Assembly (NCBI GenBank): GCA_937868075.1
Contig: CALMLL010000025.1
Span: forward strand, 1-64,000
Direction: 5' to 3'
DNA: 64,000 nt
From: an uncultured Marmoricola sp.
GTDB lineage: Bacteria > Actinomycetota > Actinomycetes > Propionibacteriales > Nocardioidaceae
Shown here: positions 37,792-46,523 of the stretch, in pieces
How the letters are laid out: each line of letters starts with the position of its first letter
How positions within the stretch are numbered: position 1 is the first letter of the stretch
Made by a program: the position numbers and the translations under genes
The notes under the pieces: model-generated
What the model was told of the DNA's origin: nothing
The model's input: the letters and a program-made list of their open reading frames with translations, nothing else
Database searches by the model: none

Positions 37792-39660
37792 GTGGCGGGC
37801 CGCATCCGAGAAGACGACATCGCGCTGGTGCGCGAGAAGTCGCGCATCGACGATGTGGTCTCCTCCTATGTCACGCTGCGCAACGCCGGCGGCGGATCCT
37901 TGAAGGGTTTGTGTCCCTTCCACGACGAGAAGTCGCCCAGTTTCCACGTGACCCCCAGCCGCGGGTTCTACCACTGTTTCGGCTGTGGGGAGGGCGGGGA
38001 CGTGATCGCCTTCGTGATGAAGGTGGAGGGCCTGGGGTTCACCGACACCGTGGAGCGACTGGCCGAGAAGTTCGGGGTGCAACTGCGTTACGAGGAGGGT
38101 GGACCGGCCCGGCCCACCGGAGGCCCCCAGCGCGGGCGTCTCATCGAGGCCCACAAGGTCGCTGCGGACTTCTATCGCGACCAGTTGGGCACGCCGGACG
38201 GGCTCACCGCACGACAGTTCCTCTCCGAGCGTGGCTTCGATCGTGATGCCGCCGACCTCTTCGGTGTCGGGTTCGCCCCGCGTGGCAACGACGTGTTGGC
38301 GACGCATCTGCGCCAGCACGGGTTCAAGGACGACGAGGTGGTCGCCGCCGGTCTGGTCGGGGAGGGCCGCGGGCTCTACGACCGGTTCCGCGGGCGGCTG
38401 GTGTGGCCGATCCGCGACACCTCCGGTGACACCGTCGGTTTCGGCGCCCGCCGGATCTTCGAGGATGACCGGATCGAGGCCAAATACCTCAATACCCCGG
38501 AGACGGCGATCTACAAGAAGTCCCAAGTGTTGTACGGCATCGATCTCGCCCGCCGAGAGATCGCCCGCTCGAGCCAGTGCGTCGTGGTGGAGGGCTACAC
38601 CGACGTGATGGCCTGCCACCTCGCCGGCGTACGCACTGCGGTGGCGACGTGCGGCACGGCTTTCGGTGACGACCACGCCCGCGTCGTACGCCGACTGCTG
38701 CACGATCACGAGGAGTTCCGTGGCGAGGTCATCTTCACCTTCGACGGCGACGAGGCCGGTCAGAAGGCGGCGCTGCGAGCCTTCGCCGGGGACCAGCAGT
38801 TCGTCTCCCAGACCTACGTCGCCGTCGAACCCGACGGCCTGGACCCGTGCGACGTGCGGATCCAGAAGGGCGATGAGGGGGTTCGCGACCTGGTCGCGAG
38901 ACGCATCCCGCTCTATCGCTTCGTGCTGAGCAACGTGGTGCACCGCTACGACCTCGATCGTGCCGATGGCCGCATCGATGCCCTGCGCGAGGCGGCCAAA
39001 CTGGTCACCTCGATCCGCGACCGGTCCAAGGTTGACGCGTTCGCCCGCGAACTGGCCGGGATGTTGGGCATCGACCCCCTGGACGCGCAGCGTGAGGTCC
39101 GTCGCGCCTCGGCGCGGGCCGGTTCCAAGACGGTGGAACCGAGCCCGCCTCCGGCCGACCCGGCCTCGACCCTGGCCGCCTTGCCCGACCCTCGCGATCC
39201 GCGGCTCCTGATCGAGCGGGAGGCGCTCAAACTGGTCATCCAGCAGCCGATCCTCACCTTCGCCTCGATCACCGAGGTGGAGGAGGACGACTTCACTCAT
39301 CCGGCCTACCGAGCGGTGTGGCGGCTGGTGGTGGCGGCCGGAGGGCCCCGCGCAGCCACCGCGACCTGGGTCACCACGTTGACCGAGGCGGCCTCCGAAC
39401 CGGCCTTGCGCCAGTTGGTGGGCGCCTTGGCGCTGGAGGCGCTCCCGGCCCGCACCGAGCCCACCGTCGACTACGCCACGGCCTACCTGTGCCGGTTGCG
39501 GGAACTGACCGCCCAGCGCCGCATCGCCGATCTCAAGTCGCGGCTGCAGCGCACCAACCCGGTCGAGCAGGCCACCGACTACAACCGGATGTTCGGTGAG
39601 TTGGTCGCTTTGGAGCAGCATCGGCGCGCTCTGCGCGATCTGGCGGTGGGGGACTCATGA
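37792..39660 (+). CDS. dnaG: DnaG: DNA primase
   Basis: 622 aa. The N-terminal CHC2 zinc finger is C41-x2-H44-x17-C62-x2-C65. The TOPRIM catalytic domain has VVVEGYTDVMACH (Glu) and FDGDEAGQKAALRAF (DxD). The C-terminal DnaB-interaction region follows an Ala/Pro linker near residue 450. It makes RNA primers at the fork. GTG start with a -10 element 7 nt upstream; its stop overlaps the next gene (ATGA). Confidence 0.97.
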   Translation: MAGRIREDDIALVREKSRIDDVVSSYVTLRNAGGGSLKGLCPFHDEKSPSFHVTPSRGFYHCFGCGEGGDVIAFVMKVEGLGFTDTVERLAEKFGVQLRYEEGGPARPTGGPQRGRLIEAHKVAADFYRDQLGTPDGLTARQFLSERGFDRDAADLFGVGFAPRGNDVLATHLRQHGFKDDEVVAAGLVGEGRGLYDRFRGRLVWPIRDTSGDTVGFGARRIFEDDRIEAKYLNTPETAIYKKSQVLYGIDLARREIARSSQCVVVEGYTDVMACHLAGVRTAVATCGTAFGDDHARVVRRLLHDHEEFRGEVIFTFDGDEAGQKAALRAFAGDQQFVSQTYVAVEPDGLDPCDVRIQKGDEGVRDLVARRIPLYRFVLSNVVHRYDLDRADGRIDALREAAKLVTSIRDRSKVDAFARELAGMLGIDPLDAQREVRRASARAGSKTVEPSPPPADPASTLAALPDPRDPRLLIEREALKLVIQQPILTFASITEVEEDDFTHPAYRAVWRLVVAAGGPRAATATWVTTLTEAASEPALRQLVGALALEALPARTEPTVDYATAYLCRLRELTAQRRIADLKSRLQRTNPVEQATDYNRMFGELVALEQHRRALRDLAVGDS

Positions 39661-40157
39661 GGTTCTGGGGGGCACCGCCCTCGATCAACGACCGGCTCGA
39701 GGGGGAGACTGCGTTGGCGTGGGCGCCACTGCCGACCGATCGACCCGAGGTCGGCTCGTGGCCGGAGGACAGTTGGCTGGTCGGCACCCGGGAGGCGCTG
39801 TGGGTGGTGTCCGAGACCGCCACCCGCACTCCGTGGGAGGCGATTGCCACCGCGCAGTGGGATCCGGACACGGAGTCGTTGGCCGTGGTGGGGGTCGACC
39901 ACGGTCCCGCACGAGTGTTCGTCGTGGACCAACCCGGTCGGGTGCTCGAACTCATCCGCGAGCGGGTCACCGCTTCGGTGGTGGTTCAGCGGGCCGTCGC
40001 TGGTCTGCGCGGGGTCAGTGTGGTGGCCCGCCGGCCACCGGCCGGGGGTGCCGTGACGTGGGCTGTGGAGTACCCCGCCGAGGTCGACCTCAGCGATCCC
40101 GACGTGACCGCCATGGTCGGTGCCGCGATGCGAGCGGCTCAGGCCGAGTTCGATTAG
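39657..40157 (+). CDS. Conserved protein coupled to dnaG, function unknown
   Basis: 166 aa, ATG overlapping the dnaG stop. It is soluble, without signal peptide or membrane helix, and seems to be a beta-rich domain (WLVGTREALWVVSE, WEAIATAQWDPDTESLAVVGV) followed by helices near the C-terminus. I recognise it only as the kind of small gene that follows dnaG in this group. No catalytic motif is visible. Confidence 0.7.
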   Translation: MRFWGAPPSINDRLEGETALAWAPLPTDRPEVGSWPEDSWLVGTREALWVVSETATRTPWEAIATAQWDPDTESLAVVGVDHGPARVFVVDQPGRVLELIRERVTASVVVQRAVAGLRGVSVVARRPPAGGAVTWAVEYPAEVDLSDPDVTAMVGAAMRAAQAEFD

Positions 40158-40183
40158 TTTCACTCCGCGCGAGTTGCTATCGT
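40154..40183 (+). promoter_or_regulatory. Promoter of tRNA-Asn
   Basis: TTAGTT (40154-40159) and TATCGT (40178-40183) are 18 bp apart; predicted start near 40190, six bases before the mature tRNA. Confidence 0.45.
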
Positions 40184-40195
40184 TTCCCAGCGCGA

Positions 40196-40271
40196 TCCCC
40201 TGTAGCTCAACTGGCAGAGCATTCGGCTGTTAACCGGAGGGTTGTTGGTTCGAGTCCAACCGGGGGAGCCA
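40196..40271 (+). tRNA. tRNA-Asn (GTT)
   Basis: A full cloverleaf is visible: acceptor TCCCCTG/CGGGGGA, D arm GCTC...GAGC, anticodon stem TTCGG/CCGGA with loop CTGTTAA (anticodon GTT), T arm GTTGG/CCAAC, discriminator G at 40268 and an encoded CCA at 40269-40271. A terminator follows. Confidence 0.97.
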
Positions 40272-40279
40272 AACGAGTA

Positions 40280-40316
40280 GACCCGGCCTGATGGCCGGGT
40301 CTCTCTGCTTTTCTGG
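40280..40316 (+). terminator. Intrinsic terminator after tRNA-Asn
   Basis: GACCCGGCC (40280-40288) and GGCCGGGTC (40293-40301) form a perfect 9-bp stem with a 4-nt loop, followed by a T-rich stretch (TCTCTGCTTTTCT). It is the clearest intrinsic terminator in the window. Confidence 0.85.
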
Positions 40317-40368
40317 CGGGCTGTTCGGTCCGGGCTCTCTGGCCGTCGACCGGTCGAGGTGTGGCGGC

Positions 40369-41115
40369 CTAGTCGCCCCAACCCATCGGGAACACCTCGA
40401 AGGCGGCCGCCTTCGCCACTCCGAGTCGCGGGCCGACCGCGCGGGCGATGCCTTCGAGGAACTCCTCGGGGTCCCAGTTCTCCCAGCCGAGTCCGTCGAT
40501 GTAGGCGCGGTGGGCTTCCAGGGAGGCCACTCCGGCCTGGAACGTGTCGGTCGTGTCGACCGCATGGGTCGCCTCGGGTGAACCGGATGCCCACACCTCG
40601 CGCACCCCTCCCCAGGGTTCGAGCCCGTCGACCAACTGATCGGTGAAGACCCAGCGGTTGCCGGCGTCTCGCACCGCGTCGAGGACGGCCCGCCCGGTGG
40701 CGATGTGGTCGGCCTGATTGAGGTTGCGGCCTCCGAAGGTGTCGCGGAAGTTGCCGGTGATCACGATCTCGGGTCGGTGTCGACGTACGACCTGGGCGAT
40801 CGCGCGTCGCAGGGGTACGCCGTACTCCAACACTCCGTCCGGCAGACCCAGGAACTCCACTGTGTCGACCCCGACCACGCGGGCCGACTCGACCTGTTCG
40901 GCCTCGCGCACCAGCCGCGACTCCTCGGGGTGCAGGGCATCGATGCCAGCCTCACCGCTGGTCACCATGCAGTAGGTGACCTCCTTGCCCTGACCGGTCC
41001 ACCGGGCGATCGCGGCGGCAGCCCCGAACTCCAGGTCATCGGGGTGGGCCACGACGCACAAGGCGCGTTGCCAGTCTTCGTCGAGTGGGGTCAGAGGCGG
41101 CGGCGGAGTGTCCAT
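40369..41115 (-). CDS. PIG-L family zinc deacetylase
   Basis: 248 aa. The LmbE/PIG-L metal site is AHPDDLEFGAAA near residue 23 and NQADHIATG (third ligand His). The family includes mycothiol-pathway enzymes MshB and Mca, and other GlcNAc deacetylases; the length is short for Mca, so the substrate is left open. A TAGCCT -10 lies 6 nt upstream of the ATG. It is divergent from the DEAD-box helicase gene. Confidence 0.85.
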   Translation of the reverse strand: MDTPPPPLTPLDEDWQRALCVVAHPDDLEFGAAAAIARWTGQGKEVTYCMVTSGEAGIDALHPEESRLVREAEQVESARVVGVDTVEFLGLPDGVLEYGVPLRRAIAQVVRRHRPEIVITGNFRDTFGGRNLNQADHIATGRAVLDAVRDAGNRWVFTDQLVDGLEPWGGVREVWASGSPEATHAVDTTDTFQAGVASLEAHRAYIDGLGWENWDPEEFLEGIARAVGPRLGVAKAAAFEVFPMGWGD

Positions 41116-41121
41116 GACCCG

Positions 41122-41127
41122 AGGCTA
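41122..41127 (-). promoter_or_regulatory. -10 hexamer for a leaderless PIG-L mRNA
   Basis: TAGCCT on the minus strand ends 6 nt before the ATG at 41115. Confidence 0.55.
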
Positions 41128-41201
41128 GTGCGCCTGCTCACACTCGCCCCCCGATCCGGGGTAATCAGGCTCGATTCGTCGGTCCTGCACTGGGCGTCCC
41201 C

Positions 41202-41207
41202 TACGCT
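41202..41207 (+). promoter_or_regulatory. -10 hexamer for a leaderless helicase mRNA
   Basis: TACGCT ends 6 nt before the GTG at 41214. Confidence 0.55.
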
Positions 41208-41213
41208 GAGGCA

Positions 41214-42890
41214 GTGAATACCGCCGACCCCGTCCCGTTCGATCAACTGGGACTCTCCCAACCAGTGCTGCGGGCACTGGCCGATGTCGGCTACGAGGCA
41301 CCCTCGCCGATCCAGGCCGAGACCATCCCGCTCCTTCTCCAGGGTCGCCACGTCGTCGGGCTGGCCCAGACCGGCACCGGCAAGACCGCAGCCTTCGCGT
41401 TGCCCATCCTGAGCCAACTCGACCTGGCCTCGAAGAAGCCGCAGGCGCTGGTCCTGGCCCCCACCCGCGAGCTCGCGTTGCAGGTCAGTGAGGCGTTCGA
41501 ACGCTACGCCCACCACATCAAGGGACTTCACGTGCTTCCGGTCTACGGCGGCCAGGGGTACGGCGTGCAGCTGTCGGCCCTCCGCCGTGGCGTGCATGTG
41601 GTGGTCGGGACTCCCGGCCGCGTCATGGACCACTTGGAGAAGGGCACACTCGACCTCTCGGAATTGCGTTTCGTGGTGCTCGATGAGGCCGACGAGATGC
41701 TCAACATGGGGTTCGCCGAGGACGTCGACACCATCTTGTCCGGGACCCCAGCGGAGAAGCAGGTCGCGTTGTTCTCCGCGACGATGCCTCCAGCGATCCG
41801 GCGGATCGCTCGTCGTCACGCCCCCGATGCCGCCGAGGTGACGGTCAAGGCCTCGACCCGGACCGCCACCAACGTGGCGCAGCGCTACCTCTACGTGGCC
41901 CACTCGAACAAGTTGGATGCGCTGACCCGGATCCTCGAGGTGGAGAACTTCGAGGCGATGATCGTTTTCGTCCGCACCAAGCAGGCCACCGAGGAACTTG
42001 CCGAGCGGCTGCGAGCTCGTGGGTTCTCGGCCACCGCGATCAACGGTGACATCGCCCAGAACCAGCGTGAACGCACCGTCGAGCAGTTGCGCAAGGGCAA
42101 ACTCGACATCCTGGTGGCCACCGATGTGGCCGCCCGCGGACTGGACGTGGAGCGGGTCAGTCACGTCGTCAACTACGACATTCCCACCGACGTGGAGTCC
42201 TATGTGCACCGCATCGGTCGGACCGGTCGCGCCGGGCGGTCGGGCGATGCGATCAGTTTCGTGACTCCTCGTGAGAAGGGACTGCTTCGCTCGATCGAGA
42301 AGCACACTCGCTCCACCGTCGTCGAGATGCGTCTGCCCACTGTGGAGGACGTCAACGCGACCAGGGTGGCGAAGTTCAACGAGGCGATCACTGCCGCTCT
42401 GGGCGATGCTCAACTCGGACTGTTCCGCGAACTCGTGTCGGCGTACGAGAACGAGCACGACGTGCCGATCCGCGACGTGGCCGCGGCGATCGCGGTGTTG
42501 GCCCAGGACGGCGAACCGCTGTTGCTCACTCCGGAGCCTCCCGCCCCGCCCCGCGCGCGTCCGGCAGCCCAGTCGGGTCTGATGCGGTGGCGGATCGCGG
42601 TCGGCAAGCGCCACCGTGTGGAACCTCGCCAGATCGTGGGCGCGCTGGCCAACGAGGGTGGGCTGCGACGCGGTGACTTCGGGAAGATCGACATCATGCC
42701 CGGCTTCTCGATCGTGGAGTTGCCCGACCTCTCCGGCGATCAGCTGGCCGCGCTGGCCCACACCCGCATCTCAGGAGTGCTCATCGACATCCGCCCCGAC
42801 AGCGGACCCTCGCGCGCACCGCGCCGCGAGGGCGGCCCGCGAAAGTCGTTCGATACCAAGCCGCGCAAGAAGCCGCGCCACGGCAGCTGA
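41214..42890 (+). CDS. deaD: DeaD/CsdA-like DEAD-box RNA helicase
   Basis: 558 aa, GTG start. The helicase core shows the Q motif (FDQLGL...SPIQ), motif I AQTGTGKT, Ia PTRELALQ, II DEAD, III SAT, and VI HRIGRTGRAGR. The C-terminal part has a DbpA-type RNA-binding domain (about 455-530: WRIAVGKRHRVEPRQIVGAL, GFSIVELPDL) and a basic Arg/Lys tail. It probably unwinds structured RNA in ribosome assembly or at low temperature. Confidence 0.93.
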   Translation: MNTADPVPFDQLGLSQPVLRALADVGYEAPSPIQAETIPLLLQGRHVVGLAQTGTGKTAAFALPILSQLDLASKKPQALVLAPTRELALQVSEAFERYAHHIKGLHVLPVYGGQGYGVQLSALRRGVHVVVGTPGRVMDHLEKGTLDLSELRFVVLDEADEMLNMGFAEDVDTILSGTPAEKQVALFSATMPPAIRRIARRHAPDAAEVTVKASTRTATNVAQRYLYVAHSNKLDALTRILEVENFEAMIVFVRTKQATEELAERLRARGFSATAINGDIAQNQRERTVEQLRKGKLDILVATDVAARGLDVERVSHVVNYDIPTDVESYVHRIGRTGRAGRSGDAISFVTPREKGLLRSIEKHTRSTVVEMRLPTVEDVNATRVAKFNEAITAALGDAQLGLFRELVSAYENEHDVPIRDVAAAIAVLAQDGEPLLLTPEPPAPPRARPAAQSGLMRWRIAVGKRHRVEPRQIVGALANEGGLRRGDFGKIDIMPGFSIVELPDLSGDQLAALAHTRISGVLIDIRPDSGPSRAPRREGGPRKSFDTKPRKKPRHGS

Positions 42891-42905
42891 GCAGACGAGC
42901 GCTGG

Positions 42906-43742
42906 TCAGTTGCTGGGCCACATCGCGGCGACGCGGGGTGCCGATTCGATGCCTTGCCTGATCCCGGCGGCGATCGCCTGGGGTGATCGGCTCGGGTCGA
43001 GGACGCGGTAACCCATCGCCCACCGTGCTTCGCGGTCGGGGGTGATCACAACCCGTTGAAGGGCACCGGCGCGCCGCAACTGTGAGCGCACCGAGTGGTA
43101 GCGCGTCGTGGACACCGGCAACGGTGAGAGCACTAGCATCGCGTCGGCGTCGGTCACCAGATCGATGTTGGTGGGGGATCGGACACCACCGTCGATGTAG
43201 AAGTGCCCGTCGATCTCGACGGGGGGCCAGACCATCGGCACGGCGCAACTGGCCGCCACTGCGCGCACCAGGTCGACCCCGGAGGTGGAGTCGAACACCA
43301 CGATCTCGCCGGTCTCGGCATTCATCGCGGCGATCCGCAGGTCGCGCCCCGGGGGCCACTCGGAGACGCCTAGCCGTTCACGGATGACCTCGACGCGATC
43401 GGGTCCACGCCACTGGTGGGCGCGCATGGAGACCTGGCCGATGCGGCGACGGCGCTCGATCGGTCCACCGGTGGAGACCATCTGCGGGATCGCTCGGACC
43501 ATCGCCCCAGGGGAGAAGGTGCCGCCAAGGGCTTTGTCGCTGAGTTTGTTCTGCTCGGAGTCGAGTTCGTCGAGGTCACGGCAGAGCAGGAGCGTGCCGA
43601 CCACCGAACCCGCGGAGGTGCCCAGGATCGTGTCGGCGTTGCGCACGTCGACCCCGGCCTCGCCGAGCCCCTTGAGCACACCCATCTCCCAGGCGATACC
43701 GGTGATCCCGCCACCGCCCAGCACGAGTGCGCTCCTCCCCAT
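42906..43742 (-). CDS. Patatin-like phospholipase
   Basis: 278 aa from the ATG at 43740-43742; in-frame codons further upstream lie beyond the promoter and are rejected. The oxyanion loop is LGGGGITGIAWEMG, the nucleophile elbow GTSAGS has S43, and the Asp of the dyad is in YIDGGVRSP. The family hydrolyses lipid acyl esters. TACCGT ends 6 nt before the ATG. It is convergent with the helicase gene, 15 nt apart. Confidence 0.88.
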   Translation of the reverse strand: MGRSALVLGGGGITGIAWEMGVLKGLGEAGVDVRNADTILGTSAGSVVGTLLLCRDLDELDSEQNKLSDKALGGTFSPGAMVRAIPQMVSTGGPIERRRRIGQVSMRAHQWRGPDRVEVIRERLGVSEWPPGRDLRIAAMNAETGEIVVFDSTSGVDLVRAVAASCAVPMVWPPVEIDGHFYIDGGVRSPTNIDLVTDADAMLVLSPLPVSTTRYHSVRSQLRRAGALQRVVITPDREARWAMGYRVLDPSRSPQAIAAGIRQGIESAPRVAAMWPSN

Positions 43743-43748
43743 GCCTCC

Positions 43749-43754
43749 ACGGTA
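43749..43754 (-). promoter_or_regulatory. -10 hexamer for a leaderless patatin mRNA
   Basis: TACCGT on the minus strand ends 6 nt before the ATG. GGAGG also lies there, but it is too close to the ATG for a normal ribosome site. Confidence 0.5.
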
Positions 43755-43880
43755 GGCCGCAAGCCTCCTGGAGGCACTGATCCCACGTGTGGGGAACGTC
43801 ACCGGCTTCTGCCCTCGACACGGTCGGGCGACCCTTCGTCGCTGGCCGAGTGCTTCGTCGGCGTACTCCTCGGCAGGCGG

Positions 43881-43886
43881 TATGGT
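43881..43886 (+). promoter_or_regulatory. -10 element of the CAU tRNA gene
   Basis: TATGGT at 43881-43886 predicts a start near 43893, 14 nt before the tRNA. No clear -35. Confidence 0.4.
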
Positions 43887-43906
43887 CCATCGTGCCCGCG
43901 TGGCGC

Positions 43907-43980
43907 GGGGCGGTAGCTCAGTCGGTCAGAGCAGAGGACTCATAATCCTTGGGTCGTGGGTTCGAGCCCCACCCGCCCTA
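43907..43980 (+). tRNA. tRNA with CAU anticodon (elongator Met or Ile2)
   Basis: Acceptor GGGGCGG/CCGCCCT (with a G-T pair at the end), D arm GCTC...GAGC, anticodon stem GAGGA/TCCTT with loop CTCATAA (anticodon CAT), T arm GTGGG/CCCAC, discriminator A at 43980. CCA is not encoded (CCT follows). The sequence alone does not tell elongator Met from lysidine-modified Ile2. It is not initiator-like, because the anticodon stem lacks the three G-C pairs. Confidence 0.92.
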
Positions 43981-44081
43981 CCTGATGTCAGCAGTTAATC
44001 CCTCCTCGGACACTGCGGCTGCCTCCTGATGTTGTGTCGAGTCACACCATCGACTGCGCTGCGCCCAGCCACGTGAAACAC

Positions 44082-44115
44082 CAACGGCCGCCCCGGGGAA
44101 CCGGGACGGCCGTTG
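44082..44115 (-). terminator. Terminator of the peroxiredoxin gene
   Basis: CAACGGCCG (44082-44090) pairs with CGGCCGTTG (44107-44115), and CCCGG (44092-44096) with CCGGG (44101-44105), around a 4-nt loop with one internal mismatch. It lies 13 nt past the prx stop, followed on that strand by GTGTTT. It may also stop transcription from the tRNA side. Confidence 0.75.
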
Positions 44116-44128
44116 TGTGATCGGGGTG

Positions 44129-44791
44129 TCAGTCGCAGCCCACCGCGCCCTTGCCGGCGGCGTCTTCACGCAGGACCGCGGTGCGCAGGTAGGGGTAGAC
44201 CTCGACGACGTCGTCGAACTTGGCGATGGCGTCGGGGGTGGACACGGTCGGAGGCACGATGATCCGGTCGCCGGGCTTCCAGTCCACCGGGGTGGCGCAT
44301 TCGCCACGGTCGGCTTCCTGGAGGGCGTCGACGGTGCGCAGGATCTCGTCGAAGTTGCGACCCGTGGACTTGGGGTAGGTCATCGAGAGCCGGATCTTCT
44401 TGGCCGGGTCGATCACGAACACCGAGCGCACCGAGGAGGTGTCGCCCTCGCCGGGGTGGATCATGTCGTAGAGCTCAGCCACGGTCTTGTCGGGGTCGGC
44501 GATGATCGGGTAGTCCACCGTGCACTGGCTGTACTCCTCGATGTCGCCCTTCCACTTCGCGTGGTCCTCGACGCTGTCGACCGAGAGCGCGATCGTCTTG
44601 ACTCCGCGCTTGGCCCACTCGTCCTTGAGCTGGCCGACCCGGCCCAGCTCGGTGGTGCAGACAGGGGTGAAGTCGGCAGGGTGGGAGAACAGGACAACCC
44701 AGTTGTCACCGGCCCACTCGTGGAAGGCAACCTCGCCCTGCGAGGTCGCGGTAGTGAAGTCAGGGGCAGTGTCGCCCAAGTGCAAAGCCAT
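44129..44791 (-). CDS. 1-Cys (Prx6-type) peroxiredoxin
   Basis: 220 aa from the ATG at 44789-44791; in-frame codons further upstream have no typical peroxiredoxin sequence. It starts MALHLGDTAPDF, with the peroxidatic cysteine C45 in DFTPVCTTELG and the long Prx6-type C-terminal domain (YPKSTGRNFDEILRTVDAL, WKPGDRIIVPP). It reduces H2O2 or alkyl hydroperoxides. A strong terminator hairpin follows. Confidence 0.92.
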   Translation of the reverse strand: MALHLGDTAPDFTTATSQGEVAFHEWAGDNWVVLFSHPADFTPVCTTELGRVGQLKDEWAKRGVKTIALSVDSVEDHAKWKGDIEEYSQCTVDYPIIADPDKTVAELYDMIHPGEGDTSSVRSVFVIDPAKKIRLSMTYPKSTGRNFDEILRTVDALQEADRGECATPVDWKPGDRIIVPPTVSTPDAIAKFDDVVEVYPYLRTAVLREDAAGKGAVGCD

Positions 44792-44917
44792 CGTTGGTCT
44801 CTCTGCTTGAAGGGGTGCTTGAGTCCATAGTGCACCCTGGTTCAACCCCCCTGTGCAGGGTGTCCTGACTGTGGACAGGTCTCCCGAACAGCGGTGCTTC
44901 GGCTATGCGCCGAGCCT

Positions 44918-45718
44918 TCAGCAGGCGGCGTCGTACGTGCCCCGGTTGCCCTGGGGCGCTGCGATCGACTTCGCGTTGGGCCGACTCAAGGTGTAGTAGC
45001 GGGCCCAGTCCATCTGCATGCGGCCACGGTTCATCCGGGCGCCTTCGTTGGCGATGAGTCGGTAGCGCAGCTTGTACTTGACTCCGGTCAGAGCCTCGTC
45101 GCGGCGCTCGGTCATCAGCACCTTGCCCTCCATGAACCACGAGATGTGGTCCTTGGTGATCTCCACGGCGTAAGTGTGGAAGTCGCGGGTGTTGACCGGG
45201 TGCGCGTTGGAGTCGGAGAACTCGTTGTTGGGCAGCGAGCGGGCGTTGAAGTTCGCCGACTTCGCACCGAGACGGAACGTCGCCAACTGGATGGTCTGTG
45301 CACCGCAGTGGAACTGGTCGGCAGCCGAGGGGACCAACTCCACGGCCACGCGGTACGGCGTGTGGCCGAACTCGTATTGCCGGGTTCGCATGCTGGTCTC
45401 CCAGCGACCGTACGTGCGCGCGTTGCCCGGGAAGGTCGCAATCAGGGTGCGGCCCTTGGCCGGTCCGTTGAGGGTCAACTGCCCGTGCTGGTTCTGGATC
45501 GTGGGGGCGCCGGCGTTGCGGACCCAGCCGCTCCCGAGGGGCCCGACGAACCCGTCGTGCCACGCCGCGTTGCCCCAGCGATAGACCTTGGCGGTGTTGA
45601 TCGGCGGCATGCCGGTGGCCAGGTCGCCGGTGAACGGCTCCGGCGTGCTCAAGGCGAGAGCGAGAAGGGCGGCTCCGGCAGGGAGGAGGGCACGACGCAG
45701 CGAAGTCACAAAGCGCAT
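44918..45718 (-). CDS. Secreted GH16-like (concanavalin A fold) protein
   Basis: 266 aa. A signal peptide is likely (MRFVTSLRRALLPAGAALLALALS). The body has beta-sandwich features of glycoside hydrolase family 16: YGRWETSMRTRQYEFG, the strand DFHTYAVEITKDHISWFMEGK and the C-terminal MDWARYY. I do not see the family's E-x-D-x-x-E catalytic motif where expected (ELVPSAADQFHCGAQ lies there), so it may be a binding protein. Two cysteines, one at the C-terminus, could form a disulfide. TACGGT ends 6 nt before the ATG. Confidence 0.55.
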   Translation of the reverse strand: MRFVTSLRRALLPAGAALLALALSTPEPFTGDLATGMPPINTAKVYRWGNAAWHDGFVGPLGSGWVRNAGAPTIQNQHGQLTLNGPAKGRTLIATFPGNARTYGRWETSMRTRQYEFGHTPYRVAVELVPSAADQFHCGAQTIQLATFRLGAKSANFNARSLPNNEFSDSNAHPVNTRDFHTYAVEITKDHISWFMEGKVLMTERRDEALTGVKYKLRYRLIANEGARMNRGRMQMDWARYYTLSRPNAKSIAAPQGNRGTYDAAC

Positions 45719-45724
45719 TCGGAC

Positions 45725-45730
45725 ACCGTA
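45725..45730 (-). promoter_or_regulatory. -10 hexamer for a leaderless GH16-like mRNA
   Basis: TACGGT on the minus strand ends 6 nt before the ATG at 45718. Confidence 0.5.
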
Positions 45731-45806
45731 GGTGAGATCGCCAGTGATGGGAATTCGGGCCTAGACCGGTCCAGACACGCTGCCGTAATCACGGGCTCCT
45801 ATCCTG

Positions 45807-46523
45807 GTGAGGGAGGTGAACGTCATCGAGCCGGTTGTGCTGCGTGACGGGTCCGCAGCGGTCTTCTGGCCGCTGCTGCCAACAGATCGCGAGCTTCTCG
45901 CTGCGGCCTACGCCGACTTGTCCCCTGAGTCTCGGCGGCGGCGCTTCCTGGCCGCGGTGGATCGATTGACCCCGGCGATGCTGGATCGGCTGGTCGACGA
46001 CGTCGACGGGATCAATCACATCGCACTGGTGTTGTTCGCTGAGGACGGCCAGGAGGGTCGTTTCGACCCGGTCGGGGTGGGCCGGATCGTGCGCTACGAC
46101 GAGGACCCCGACACCGCCGACATCGCCGTCACGGTGAAGGACGAGTGGCACAACCGGGGTGTCGCCACCGCCCTGTTGGCGGAGTTGGTGCGCCAGCGCC
46201 CGGTCGGGGTGACCCACCTCCTCACCGAGGTCCTGGCCGACAACCCCGCGTCGTTGGCGATGCTCAAGCGCCTCGGTCCCACCCGCACCGAGCGTGAGGG
46301 GAGCGGAGTCTTGGAGGTGCAGGTGGACCTGGGCGGTGCCGGCACCTGGCGCGAGGACCTCACGGGTGCTCCCGGAGAGTCCCGCTCGATCCGGTTGCGC
46401 TGGCCGTGGCGATCCGTCGATGCCGCCGGTTCGGCTGCTGAGGCCGATGTCGAGACCCATTCGCAGTCTCCGTCAGCTACAGAGCCAGAGCCAGAGCCAG
46501 AGACAGAGCCCTCCGGCGCCTAG
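45807..46523 (+). CDS. GNAT-family acetyltransferase
   Basis: 238 aa if GTG 45807 is used; GTG 45816 is equally possible. A TATCCT at 45800-45805 favours the second, with a very short leader. The GNAT domain (about 10-165) has the PESRRRRF start typical of Pat-like stand-alone GNATs and the acetyl-CoA loop VKDEWHNRGVATALL. The C-terminal tail is acidic and low complexity (repeated PEPE/TEP). Substrate unknown. Its stop shares CTAG with the convergent CNNM gene. Confidence 0.8.
   Translation: MREVNVIEPVVLRDGSAAVFWPLLPTDRELLAAAYADLSPESRRRRFLAAVDRLTPAMLDRLVDDVDGINHIALVLFAEDGQEGRFDPVGVGRIVRYDEDPDTADIAVTVKDEWHNRGVATALLAELVRQRPVGVTHLLTEVLADNPASLAMLKRLGPTRTEREGSGVLEVQVDLGGAGTWREDLTGAPGESRSIRLRWPWRSVDAAGSAAEADVETHSQSPSATEPEPEPETEPSGA

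Noticed and set aside
40196-40271. tRNA-Asn as an integration (att) site
   Set aside because: No integrase, no duplicated tRNA 3' end and no change in gene content were seen on either side.
44861-44877. Terminator after the GH16-like gene
   Set aside because: TGTCC/GGACA gives only a 5-bp stem, and the flanking CACCCTG/CAGGGTG has a 16-nt loop; not convincing.
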